64,000 nucleotides of DNA from JAADHX01 sp964569385 (GTDB taxonomy: Bacteria; Actinomycetota; Acidimicrobiia; Acidimicrobiales; Poriferisodalaceae): NCBI GenBank assembly GCA_964569385.1, contig CAZMUM010000006.1:69369-133368 (forward strand). The letters run 5' to 3'. Position 1 is the first letter of the stretch. Every line of letters begins with the position of its first letter. The notes below the pieces were generated by a model. The model made no database searches. It was given only the letters and a program-made list of their open reading frames with translations, and was not told the DNA's origin. The position numbers and the translations under genes were made by a program. This document shows positions 17,046 through 25,608 of the stretch, in pieces.

Positions 17046-18631
17046 CCGGGGGTAAGGGTCAGGGTGTATCGGAGGACCTGCTGGGAGTCTTGGACGCTGA
17101 GGGTGTAAGTTTGTCCGGCTTCAACCTGGACGGTTTCGTTGCCGCTCCCTCCTTGGGCCACCTTGAACTCGCCGATCCTGGTTGTGGCAGCATTTCTTAT
17201 GGAGATCGTGGTGGAGCCCCGGCTGTCCGGATCGAGCGATATGGCGACATCGAGCGGCCCGCTCACAGTTGGGGTAAAGGTGTAGAAGTCGCGCATGTCG
17301 ACGCGGCTGATCCAACCGTCGAATGAGGCATCGGTGGCGATCTCTTTGGCTGAGGCCGCATCTCCGCCCGCATCGCCGGTGCCATCGCCACCGTCGGATT
17401 GGGTTGCAGCCGAGAGCACAATATCGTACGTGCCGGCTCCCGAGACAATGACGAAGACAACAGCGTCTGGCTCGTTGAGCACTATTGTCGATGTTGCTTC
17501 TGTCGCGCCTGGCGAGACGTCGGCGGACAAGATTGCACCGCCGTTGTGCTCCAGTCGAATGCCGATGCCTCCAAGGTCACCGACGGGCTGACTCAATTCC
17601 ATCATGACGACAGCGTCGGCTGGCAAGGTGAGTTGGTAGACATCTGAGAGATCGGCGTCTCCGAGAACCCCCGAGATCGTGCCCATTTCCGCCGCTGTTG
17701 CTGAGCCCTGATCTGCTCCAGCATCTCCACCACTTCGGCCATCGTCTTGAGACGTGATCGTGATTTCGAAATTGTAGACGCCGCTGCCGTTGACCTCGAG
17801 GAACGCGTCCCCTGATTGATCTGCAGCGAATATGTAGGTCGCGGCTTCCTCGCCGCCTGGGAACACCGATGTGTTGACGACGGTCTGGCCGTTAAACTGG
17901 AGGTCTGCGCCGACGCCACCCACCCCTGTGTCATCGAGCATGTTGAGGCTGATACCTACCATGTCGCCTCCGGTAAGCGCCAGGACGTACCAATCGCTGT
18001 TGTCCGAATCTTCAACCAGGCCACTGAGCGCTACCCCGGCCATGATTGGTGTTGGGCTCGACGCATCCCCGCCAGCATCTGTTCCTGCGCCGGCATCGTT
18101 TTGGGAAACTACGTTGACCGTGATACGAATGGAAGCGCCCGGTGCGCCTTGTACGGTGATTCCCCACCTACTTCCCGATTCAGCGGCCGTGACGAACCGT
18201 TGTTCTACAGGCTCCGCTCCGGGGATGACAAAGGGCATCGACCCTTGGGAGTCAGGCGTTCGGACCTCAACGAACAGCTCGCCCCGGTTGGAGTCGGGCG
18301 CTTGGGCCGAGACCGTCACGATGCTTCCGGCGGGTACCTCGAAGTTTGCGGTCGCGTCGGATTGACCTTCGGGCATAGTGAAGGTGGTCGGTTCGCCCAG
18401 TTCGATCTCGAGGACACTGGCTCCGTCGCCGCTGAAGGATTCGGACCCGGATGCGGGCGCTCCCTCGGAGTCTTCATCGAGCTGCGAGATTTCGTTTTCA
18501 AACTCGTCTATCGCGTCGACCACCTCGGACGCGCCGCACCCAACGAGGAACAGGCCAGCGGCCAACGTTCCAATCGCGAACCACCCCGAATTCGACCGTG
18601 TCTCGACTGTCCAGTCCTCATGGGATCCCAT
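17042..18631 (-). CDS. Lipoprotein with three PPC-like beta domains
   Basis: This 529-residue protein has a signal peptide and lipobox-like LVGC near residue 32. After an acidic linker and one beta domain there are three PPC (bacterial pre-peptidase C-terminal)-like domains. Each is preceded by a Gly/Asp/Ala linker such as TDAGGDASS or GDAGGDAAS and contains SDWYVLAL, SDVYQLTL or RDFYTFTP. PPC domains are secreted binding or processing modules; no catalytic domain is visible. The start at 18631 is preferred because GGAGACAAC precedes it on the coding strand. It is coupled to the downstream lipoprotein by a 4-bp overlap. Confidence 0.78.
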   Translation of the reverse strand: MGSHEDWTVETRSNSGWFAIGTLAAGLFLVGCGASEVVDAIDEFENEISQLDEDSEGAPASGSESFSGDGASVLEIELGEPTTFTMPEGQSDATANFEVPAGSIVTVSAQAPDSNRGELFVEVRTPDSQGSMPFVIPGAEPVEQRFVTAAESGSRWGITVQGAPGASIRITVNVVSQNDAGAGTDAGGDASSPTPIMAGVALSGLVEDSDNSDWYVLALTGGDMVGISLNMLDDTGVGGVGADLQFNGQTVVNTSVFPGGEEAATYIFAADQSGDAFLEVNGSGVYNFEITITSQDDGRSGGDAGADQGSATAAEMGTISGVLGDADLSDVYQLTLPADAVVMMELSQPVGDLGGIGIRLEHNGGAILSADVSPGATEATSTIVLNEPDAVVFVIVSGAGTYDIVLSAATQSDGGDGTGDAGGDAASAKEIATDASFDGWISRVDMRDFYTFTPTVSGPLDVAISLDPDSRGSTTISIRNAATTRIGEFKVAQGGSGNETVQVEAGQTYTLSVQDSQQVLRYTLTLTPG

Positions 18632-18983
18632 GTTGTCTCCGCTTGTTGAGTTCAAAAGACAACGAATCCCCAGCCTCAATCAAGACCAGTCGTATTCAGA
18701 TTCGTCACTTCAGACGAACATAACAAGACGCATATTGACCTTCGCTACTCAATCCTTGGGCGGCGTTACTCAATTCTGGGAACCGCACGCGTAGCCGCTG
18801 CGAAGGCTTCGGCTTGAGTTGGTCGCGCAGGCCAGCGGGTAGCGGCCGGGCCGACGCTTGAAATAGCACGCGATGCAACTCGACATCTGGCCACCGTCCC
18901 AGAGGTTGGTCGTACGGTTGGCAGGCGCTACGGCGGCCAACGACGCGACCCAGGGTCGGTTCGAGGTCGTGCTGTTGGTGGGG
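18632..18983. other. 352-bp intergenic region, no gene seen
   Basis: This upstream region of the lipoprotein operon also contains the 3' flank of the HMA-CDF gene. A minus-strand ORF at 18770-19030 overlaps the transporter's end and has no recognisable domain. The AT-richer part at 18660-18790 is the likely promoter area for the lipoprotein pair. I see no RNA gene or repeat. Confidence 0.5.
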
Positions 18984-19772
18984 TCATCGGCTGATGGCCA
19001 AGATCCTGCGGGCTCCGTTCGCGACCACAATGAAGATGATCGCGCCAGCGATCAAGTCGGGGATCCCCGAATCGGCCAACGCCACGCCGACCGCTGCCGC
19101 GATCACCAGGGCGTTCACTTTGATGTCATTGGCTGTGAAGATCCAGCTCGCCTGCAAGTGCGCTTCGCCGGAACGAACCCGCTGCAACACGACCAGGGTC
19201 ACGATGTTGCCTACGAGCGCAAGAAGCGACATCACGATCATCGACGTCGGGTCGGGAAGCTCGTTGTCGGCCAGGGACCGGCGGACAACTTCGACGAGGC
19301 CGATCGTAGCAAGTCCGATCTGGGTGTATCCGCTGCTTCGAGCGAGCCTTTTTTTGCGTGCTGCTGTAGTCCCGACCGCTGCCAGACTGAGCGCGTAGAC
19401 GCTCGCGTCGGCTCCCATGTCGAGGGCGTCGGCGATGAGGCCCATTGAGCGGCTGATCAACCCGATGGTGAGCTCGCCGACGAAGAACCCGGCGTTGATC
19501 ACCAATGCAATGATGAGCGCGTTGCGTTCGCGTCGAGTATCCGAGGCGGCCCCGATCTCGCTTTCGTCGTCAACGTGGCTGGCACCAAGGTTCAAGATGT
19601 CAAGCGCAGCAGCGATCGCGCCCGGGGCGGTGTCGTGGTCGATCACAACGTCACGTTGCCCGAGATCGAACTCGAGACGATCAATCCCATCGACGTCGGC
19701 CAGCGCTATGCGCACCAACTGTTCTTCCGCGGCGCAGTCCATGCCCGCCACATGGAAACGACTGACCGTCAC
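18984..19772 (-). CDS. Cation diffusion facilitator-type transporter with N-terminal HMA domain
   Basis: This 262-residue membrane protein has residues 1-65 as a heavy-metal-associated domain with GMDCAAEEQ, where one cysteine replaces the usual CxxC. Then follow membrane segments of the CDF fold: LIIALVINAGFFVGELTIG, ADALDMGADASVYALSLAAVG, MIVMSLLALVGNIVTLVVL and the region after FTANDIKVNALV. The residues DALDMGAD and ANDIKVN stand where CDF transporters bind the metal in TM2 and TM5. Likely role is proton-driven efflux of a divalent metal. The start is GTG 19772. The cytoplasmic C-terminal CDF domain is missing, as in several HMA-fused members. The metal cannot be told from sequence. Confidence 0.83.
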   Translation of the reverse strand: MTVSRFHVAGMDCAAEEQLVRIALADVDGIDRLEFDLGQRDVVIDHDTAPGAIAAALDILNLGASHVDDESEIGAASDTRRERNALIIALVINAGFFVGELTIGLISRSMGLIADALDMGADASVYALSLAAVGTTAARKKRLARSSGYTQIGLATIGLVEVVRRSLADNELPDPTSMIVMSLLALVGNIVTLVVLQRVRSGEAHLQASWIFTANDIKVNALVIAAAVGVALADSGIPDLIAGAIIFIVVANGARRILAISR

Positions 19773-20152
19773 GTCACCCTCACCGCCCGGTTCGAATCAC
19801 TTGCCAGATCGGTGTTGCGTGTGTTGCATCGCCCCTCCGAGGACTGGGGCAGATTCCTACCCAACCAACCGCGAAGACCATCAGGGCAAATTACTACGCG
19901 ATCCGGCCCCCATTCAATACCGGGAAACCCCGACCTCGCCAGAGATAGGCGGCCCGCACCTGATCGAAGCCATGCTGTAGGAGTGGGGGGCGATCCCGCT
20001 GGTCGCACCGCCGTTCTCACCGTGAACCCTGCGGGTCCAAATCGGTTCGAGTCGTCGGCACACCCATCAGGATCTTTGGGTGGGCATGTCGCACGCCTCC
20101 ACTGCCGGTATCGGGTGGGCGGCACCATCGCGTCGCCACACAGCTCGGCCCC
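19773..20152. other. Intergenic region between transporter and HNH gene
   Basis: No gene is supported in these 380 bases. Short ORFs on both strands show no domain. The right end (about 20110-20125, GGGTGGGCGGC) is shared with the region before the second HNH gene near 63785, so homology between the two HNH loci extends beyond the coding sequence. Confidence 0.5.
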
Positions 20153-20181
20153 GAACTCGGTAGTTTCGAACTCGGCAGTTT
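20153..20181. repeat. Two palindromic 14-mers beside the HNH gene
   Basis: GAACTCGGTAGTTT (20153-20166) and GAACTCGGCAGTTT (20168-20181) are two copies of a 14-bp unit. At the second HNH locus the unit reads AAACTTGGCAGTTT and is a perfect dyad (AAACT/AGTTT arms) present three times. The unit lies immediately 3' of the HNH coding sequence at both loci. Confidence 0.7.
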
Positions 20182-20281
20182 GGGGTCGGTTTATTGGATT
20201 AGTTGGCCGTCGGGTCTGAATACGTTCCAGGTGCCGTCGGGTTTGCGGTGGACGGTGTAGCCGGTTTCTTTGTAGCGGTTG
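20181..20281. repeat. 101-bp repeat, copy 1 (3' end of HNH gene)
   Basis: This segment matches 63900-64000 with only two differences (T/C at the valine/isoleucine codon near the stop, and G/C near the right edge). It covers the stop codon and last 30 codons of the HNH gene plus 10 bases beyond. The match continues to the window edge, so the true repeat is probably longer. Confidence 0.9.
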
Positions 20282-21527
20282 TGTTTTCCGCATGCGCCGC
20301 CGCCGTTGGCTGGGTCGGTTGTTCCGCCTTGGCGGTCGGGTTTTAGGTGGTCGATCTGGCAGTTCGATATTCGTGTCTCACATCCTGGCCAGTAGCAGTG
20401 TGTTTGGGTGACTCTTACTGCGTTGGCTGCGGGCCCGGTGAACAGACGAACTGTTCTGGAGTGATCGATTGTGACCGAACGTTCGTTGAGCACAATCCGC
20501 CGGACATGACGGTCTATACCGGCGGCGAAGGTTTCGGTGGGGTCGAGCGGCTGACCATCAAAGGTCTCACACCGGTAGTCAGCCCGGAACGGATCCGGTG
20601 GGTCCAGATCGGAACTGGTGAGTTTGGTGAGTTCGCGTTGCCAGGTCTGATAGTCCATGACGACGTTGGTAACAATTTGGGGTCTGACGCCTCCTGGTTC
20701 GGTGGATGCGGCGCGTATGAAGATTTCGTGGAGGGCATCCATGCCCGGTTGCCATCGGAGCGTTCGAGCATGTCTTTGTTGACGTTGCCTTCACCGTGGG
20801 TGGCGACTGCTTTGGCCCAGTCGGTTTTGAACTCGACGTCAATGAACTTGGCCCAAATCTTGTACATCTCGGCGCCTTGAAACGCGGCGCACCAGGCTTC
20901 GAAGGTCCAGCCTTTATCGAAGTCCTGCACCATACGAGCATCACGATTCTCATGATTACGTTGGTTGGTGTCACAAGTGCCGTCTTCATCGGTCAACGAC
21001 TCCCAACCGCCAACCCAGCCTTTGAACTCCAGAGCCGAAAGACCGGCAGCCTGTTCGCACATCACCTCATCAACTTCAACAAGCTGTCGGCGTACCCGTT
21101 TGTTCGAAAACGTGTGTGCCAGGCGACGCATGTTGCATGTCGAAATCTGGCCGGCCCGATACGCAGCTTCGGTTGCTGGCATAAGGCGGCAACATTTCAC
21201 TACCTTCAACCTTGCCCCGGCTTCGGCAGAAGAAACCCCGGTGCGATGCCTGACCATAGTTTTCGCCGACAACATGCCGTCAGTGGTCCACAGGTTGTTG
21301 ATGTCGATGCGGTCCATCAACTGCACATGGCCAGCTTCAACCCGCCGCGACACCGTCTCTAACGCTTCTAACAGCCCGTTGGCCTGGTCGGCGGTGTCTG
21401 GCTCAAGACCCAAGCTGAGGACCATTCCAATAGCGGCTTCTACGCTCTCAACAGCAGCCAGCACTGGGCTATCCAGAGTTGTGTTGTGTCTGTGGCTATC
21501 GGTCAGTGTGTTCCCCGTTGAATGCAT
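20191..21527 (-). pseudogene. DUF222/13E12-type HNH endonuclease, frameshifted
   Basis: The N-terminal frame (from 21527, MHSTGNTLTDS) contains the DUF222 region, with GVSSAEAGARL and the helical block after it. It runs in frame until about 20745. The family continues in another frame from about 20742 (MDALHEIFIRAAS) through the HNH nuclease motif CYWPGCETRISNCQIDHLKP and CGKHNRYK to TAA at 20191-20193. A single-base indel near 20743-20748 would restore one 445-residue protein. It is therefore either a recent pseudogene or a sequencing or assembly error. These genes occur in many copies in actinobacteria and are thought to behave as mobile homing-type elements. Confidence 0.8.
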
Positions 21528-21802
21528 GTATCGAGTCTAGCGCACAAACGTTCGATTCACTACAGCGAAACCCAACAAAACAACGGTTTTCCCGTCCTTC
21601 GTTGGGTAAGTTTTTAGTTCGAAGGGCGTTCGGCCAAACCACCGGATTAGTCAAGCAAACCCTCAAAGCCCAACGCGACGTCGAACGCCACGGCCCACAC
21701 AATCGGACAGCCCCGTAACTGAGCCTGTGTTAGAAAACACGCGTCCGTTGTTGCCTATATTGGTCGAGACCGTCCGGGCAGTCCCGGCAGTTCGGGCTGG
21801 TG

Positions 21803-22429
21803 TCATTCGAGGCGTTCGAAGAGGTAGGCGAACGGCGATTTGGTGTAGGCGACGCCGCGCCCGGTCTCGTGCAGGAGCTCGATTGTGACTTCGACATCTT
21901 GTTTGGGCACGAGGTAGGTGTCGAGCTTGTCCCTGTGAATCGAGTAGCGACCAGAGTGTGAGGTGACGACACCATGGAGGCGGTACCGAGCATCGAGCGA
22001 TGCCATCGCTGCGTCTCCATGACTTGGGTTCACCAGGAGAAACCCGCCCACCCGGAGGTAACGAGTGCAGTGCTCGGAGATGAAGCCGGCGTAGAGCGAC
22101 ACGAGTAGATCGAACGAGCACTCAGCGATGTCGAGGTCGTCGGTGTAGTCGGAGGCGATGAATCGCACAGAGTGGGTACCGGGCGAGACGTTGTGCTCGG
22201 CGAGCAGCTCGCCGATCCCGTCCGCGTCGGCGAAGAAGCGCCGCGCCCGTCGGTCGACATCGACGTAGGTCACCGATGGCCAGATGAACGATGGCGAAAT
22301 GTCCACGTACGAACCTGGGTAGAGGACCGTGTTCACGCCTACAGCGTCTGCTAGGGCCGAAAAGAGTCCGGTTCGATCACCAACCAACCGATCCTGCTTT
22401 TCCCACAACTGGCGAGTCTGTTCGAGCAC
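21803..22429 (-). CDS. Putative SAM-dependent methyltransferase-like protein
   Basis: This 208-residue protein is weakly Rossmann-like: LYPGSYVDISPSFIWPSVTYVDVDRRA (about 37-63) fits a glycine-poor SAM-binding loop followed by an acidic beta2 end. FDLLVSLYAGFISEHCTRYLRVGGFLLVN (about 105-133) fits the beta4/beta5 region of class I methyltransferases. I do not recognise a specific family. The start is GTG 22429, only 10 bases from the divergent glycosyltransferase start at 22440, so one of the two starts may lie further inside. Confidence 0.6.
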   Translation of the reverse strand: MLEQTRQLWEKQDRLVGDRTGLFSALADAVGVNTVLYPGSYVDISPSFIWPSVTYVDVDRRARRFFADADGIGELLAEHNVSPGTHSVRFIASDYTDDLDIAECSFDLLVSLYAGFISEHCTRYLRVGGFLLVNPSHGDAAMASLDARYRLHGVVTSHSGRYSIHRDKLDTYLVPKQDVEVTIELLHETGRGVAYTKSPFAYLFERLE

Positions 22430-22439
22430 GACACATAGA

Positions 22440-23843
22440 ATGTTACCAATGCAGCTCTGGTCGGCGGTTCAGAAACGGTGGGGAATCTGGGCCGCAGGCG
22501 CTATCGGGACCGTGGCCTACGGTGGATTTGTTGTTCTGGATGCGACCGAAGGAACGCTCCGATCTGACGTGACTCCACGGACAATAGGGCTGTACCTACT
22601 GGCCTTTGCTGGTTTCGTCCTAGCAGTCTGGTGGCAGGAGCATCGCGGTATCAGTTGGGTCTGGTTGTTGGCCATTCCGCTCTGTTTCAGGCTCATGCTG
22701 GTCTTCACTACGCCCACGTTGAGCGACGACGTATATCGCTATCTCTGGGATGGTCATCTGATCACCGAGGGCGCCAACCCATACAGCCACACCATCGATG
22801 ACCCCCAGCGCGACCAGTACGAGATCGAAGCCCGCACCCTTGCGAACAGCCCCAACTACGCCACGCCTTACTTACCTACCGCGCAGTTTGTCTTTGGGGT
22901 TACCGCACTCGTAGCTCCATCAGAGCCGACGAGTATGCAGTTGGTCATGGTGGCCTTCGACGTTGGAGTCGCTCTTGTCCTGATACGCCTCCTCGCGCTA
23001 ACAGGTCTGCCAAGGGGCCGCCTGGTTCTGTATTGGTGGAATCCGCTAGTGATTGTCGAAGTCTCGCACGGTGCTCACCTCGACTCCCTCATGATCGCGC
23101 TCGCCCTGCTAGCGGTGTTCCTCTCGCTCCGCGAGTCCTCGCCGAAGTGGTCGGGGCCTGTGGTCCTCGCTTTGGCCACTCTGACCCGGCCGCTTCCACT
23201 CTTGTTGTTGCCGGTGCTGTGGTGGCGCTGGACGTGGCCCCAGCGCGCCCTATATGGGCTCGTGTCATTTACCTTGATACTGCCGTTCGGCATCTGGGGC
23301 GGGTGGGGCCTATTCGGCGACCCGGTACGCACCGGCGTATTCGGCTCAATCCGGGTGTTCGTACGCGAAGTCAGCTTTAACAGCGGGATCTATCACTGGT
23401 CCGAGGGTTGGTTCGAGCGCAGGGGCGCGGCCGATGCCGCGTCGTCGGCGAGGACCTTGATGGCAGTCCTGCTCGTCGCGATGCTTGTCTACGTCTGGCA
23501 CCGCTGCCGCCACGGGTCGGCCTTGGAACTGATGCGAGCCGCGGCGCTGGTGTTCATGGGATACGTCGTGTTGGCCAGCATCCTCCACCCGTGGTACGTG
23601 GTGACCTTGATGGCGTTTCTCCCGTTTGTCACCCCAACCGCAGACGAGGACAATCGCCGTTGGTGGCTGCTCGTTCCGTGGTTGTACCTCGCTGGTGCCC
23701 TGATCCTCTCCTATCTGACTTACCTGGACCCTCTCCAGATCGGCGAACTCGAATGGGTCAGACGTACTGAGTGGTACCCGACGCTCGCTCTCCTTCCGCT
23801 GACAGCTTGGCTGGGGTTGCGCCGCGACCGAACCTCCAGCTAG
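22440..23843 (+). CDS. Polytopic glycosyltransferase (GT87/ArnT-like, GT-C fold)
   Basis: This 467-residue membrane protein has about 11 hydrophobic segments. The first external loop carries TLSDDVYRYLWDGHLITEG followed by NPYSH, the acidic motif typical of GT-C polyprenyl-phosphate-sugar-dependent transferases. SHGAHLDSLMIAL is a second conserved loop. It probably adds a mannose-like sugar to a lipid or protein on the outer face of the membrane. Start may be ATG 22440 or ATG 22449; neither has a strong Shine-Dalgarno. It belongs with the GT2 genes at 28.8-31.8 kb by function, although an ABC transporter operon lies between. Confidence 0.78.
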   Translation: MLPMQLWSAVQKRWGIWAAGAIGTVAYGGFVVLDATEGTLRSDVTPRTIGLYLLAFAGFVLAVWWQEHRGISWVWLLAIPLCFRLMLVFTTPTLSDDVYRYLWDGHLITEGANPYSHTIDDPQRDQYEIEARTLANSPNYATPYLPTAQFVFGVTALVAPSEPTSMQLVMVAFDVGVALVLIRLLALTGLPRGRLVLYWWNPLVIVEVSHGAHLDSLMIALALLAVFLSLRESSPKWSGPVVLALATLTRPLPLLLLPVLWWRWTWPQRALYGLVSFTLILPFGIWGGWGLFGDPVRTGVFGSIRVFVREVSFNSGIYHWSEGWFERRGAADAASSARTLMAVLLVAMLVYVWHRCRHGSALELMRAAALVFMGYVVLASILHPWYVVTLMAFLPFVTPTADEDNRRWWLLVPWLYLAGALILSYLTYLDPLQIGELEWVRRTEWYPTLALLPLTAWLGLRRDRTSS

Positions 23844-23866
23844 TGCCTCGACTATCATGAGTCGCC

Positions 23867-24763
23867 GTGGCCAAGCTTCTCCTCGCCCACCCGCTCTTCC
23901 TCTCCAAGAGCCCAGCCGAGCAGGCCTCAGCCAGCCCGTACTTCCCGCTCGGTATTCTTTACCTGGCGTCGTATGTTCGCGAGCATGGCCATGACGTCGC
24001 AGTCTTCGACGGCACTTTCCAGACCGACGAGTCTGCATTCGACGAAGCACTCGAAAACGAAGCGCCCGACATCGTCGGTATCTCAACGGTGATGCCCATC
24101 CGCGACACCGCATGTGTCCTGGCGGCTATGGCCGCAGCGCGCGGTGCGGTCGTGGTGATGGGCGGGCCCGATGCCACCACCGATCCGTTGGGGTACCTTG
24201 GCGAACCCGCAGTCGACATAGTGGTCCACCACGAGGGCGAACAGACCATCACCACGCTGTTAGACCTCGCCGACGCCGGGTCGCTCGACGTTGGGGCACT
24301 CGATGACGTAAAGGGCGTGGCATTCCGGCGTGGCGACGAGGGTGTCGTTAACGAACCCCGGCCGCCAATCGAGAACCTCGACGAGCTGCCCTTTCCGGCT
24401 CGCGACTTGATCGACATGGATCGCTATCTCACCAGCTGGCGCGAAACCAATAGCTACTCGTCGATGACTATCGCCACCACCCGAGGGTGCCCTTACGGTT
24501 GTGAGTGGTGCCGCGATTCAGTTCACGGAAACTCTTACCGCCAGAGGTCGGCCGAAAGTGTTGTGGCCGAGGTCGAGGCGCTCAGCGACAGCTTCGCGAT
24601 CGACCACCTACGCCTGGTCGACGACGTCGACGGCATCGATCGCGCGTGGCTCGAGTCGTGGGCGGCTGCCGCCGAAGCGGCTGATGCCGTGGTGCCATTC
24701 GAGGCCCTTAACGACCTCGACCGCCAGGACATCCCGATGTTCGATGTTCGCGACACCCTTTGA
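23867..24763 (+). CDS. B12-binding radical SAM protein (short)
   Basis: This 298-residue protein has an N-terminal cobalamin-binding Rossmann domain (YFPLGILYLASYVREHG, VVVMGGPDATTDP, about 25-110). A radical SAM cluster motif CPYGCEWCRDS (about residue 206) follows. The TIM barrel is cut short: the protein stops about 90 residues after the cluster at FDVRDTL, whereas most relatives exceed 430 residues. The stop is a clean TGA and I see no continuation in other frames, so it may be a naturally small subfamily. Such enzymes often methylate or modify lipids and sugars, which would fit the glycosyltransferase neighbours. Start is GTG 23867. Confidence 0.75.
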   Translation: MAKLLLAHPLFLSKSPAEQASASPYFPLGILYLASYVREHGHDVAVFDGTFQTDESAFDEALENEAPDIVGISTVMPIRDTACVLAAMAAARGAVVVMGGPDATTDPLGYLGEPAVDIVVHHEGEQTITTLLDLADAGSLDVGALDDVKGVAFRRGDEGVVNEPRPPIENLDELPFPARDLIDMDRYLTSWRETNSYSSMTIATTRGCPYGCEWCRDSVHGNSYRQRSAESVVAEVEALSDSFAIDHLRLVDDVDGIDRAWLESWAAAAEAADAVVPFEALNDLDRQDIPMFDVRDTL

Positions 24764-24867
24764 CAAAAGCGCAACAAATTCTTCCCCACCGTGAGTGAGG
24801 ATCTGCACGCACCGCCCATCGAGCGCTCAGCAGGCGCGAAACCTACGAACGCAGCACCACCCGCCTG

Positions 24868-25608
24868 ATGAGCGCGTGGCTCGACCCCGCCACATTGAGC
24901 TCACTGGCCAATGGGGTTTTGATTACGATCGCGCTCGCTTTGATCACGGGTACTTTGGGCTCGGTCATCGGCGTAACGATCGGCATCATGCGGATGAGTG
25001 GCTCACGAGTTGTTCGCCTTGGCGCTGGAGCGTTCGTCGAGGTGTTTCGCAACATCCCTGCGCTCATCCAAGTGATTTTCTGGGCGTTCGCCTTCCCGAG
25101 CCTCTTTGGTGCCGACATTCGGCGAGCGCTGTTTTTCGACAACTGGTTATGGGATGCACTTCGCCCGCTGACGGGCATTCCCATCCCGTACTACGCCGTG
25201 GCCGCGAGCGCCGGGCTGGTGTTGAACACCGGGGCTCACCTCGCCGAGATCTTTCGTGCCGGCGCGGGGACAGTTCCCAACCAACACGCCGAGGCTGCCA
25301 CCATGTTGGGGGCTGGTCGTTGGTCGGTGCTTTCATCGATCGTGATCCCGGGCGCCTTGCGTTCTTCATTCCCGGCGATTACTACCCGTCTCATCCACAA
25401 CCTGAAGAACACGGCCTTGGTGTCCTTTGTGGCGGTGCCCGACCTTTTCCATGCAATGCAGGGGGCTATCACCCAGTCGTTTCGTGCCACTGAGCTATTG
25501 ACGCTGACTGCGCTCAGCTATCTGGTTCTTTCGGCCGGCTTGGCCGGGCTGCTTGGCCTGGCCGACGTTCGGCTGCATCGGGGAAGGGATAGCCGTGGGG
25601 CAGTTTGA
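24868..25608 (+). CDS. Amino-acid ABC transporter permease (HisM/GlnP type)
   Basis: This 246-residue permease starts with a membrane helix followed by the HisM-type block YAVAASAGLVLNTGAHLAEIFRAG and the EAA loop EAATMLGAGRWSVLSSIVIPGALR (about 140-175). It would form a heterodimer with the permease encoded by the overlapping next gene. ATG 24868 overlaps the stop of a tiny upstream reading frame (TGATG); no clear Shine-Dalgarno is seen. The operon (two permeases, binding protein, ATPase) imports a polar or charged amino acid. Whether it carries lysine or another amino acid cannot be told. Confidence 0.87.
   Translation: MSAWLDPATLSSLANGVLITIALALITGTLGSVIGVTIGIMRMSGSRVVRLGAGAFVEVFRNIPALIQVIFWAFAFPSLFGADIRRALFFDNWLWDALRPLTGIPIPYYAVAASAGLVLNTGAHLAEIFRAGAGTVPNQHAEAATMLGAGRWSVLSSIVIPGALRSSFPAITTRLIHNLKNTALVSFVAVPDLFHAMQGAITQSFRATELLTLTALSYLVLSAGLAGLLGLADVRLHRGRDSRGAV

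Noticed and set aside
18770..19030. 86-codon minus-strand ORF after the metal transporter
   Set aside because: It overlaps the transporter's end in another frame and has no domain.
19785..19805. GGTTCGAATCA, resembling a tRNA T-loop
   Set aside because: No acceptor stem, D-arm or anticodon arm can be folded around it, and it lies at the 5' flank of the transporter gene.
24791..24868. 25-residue reading frame ending TGATG at the first permease start
   Set aside because: No Shine-Dalgarno, no composition signal and no known leader peptide; the overlap may be chance.
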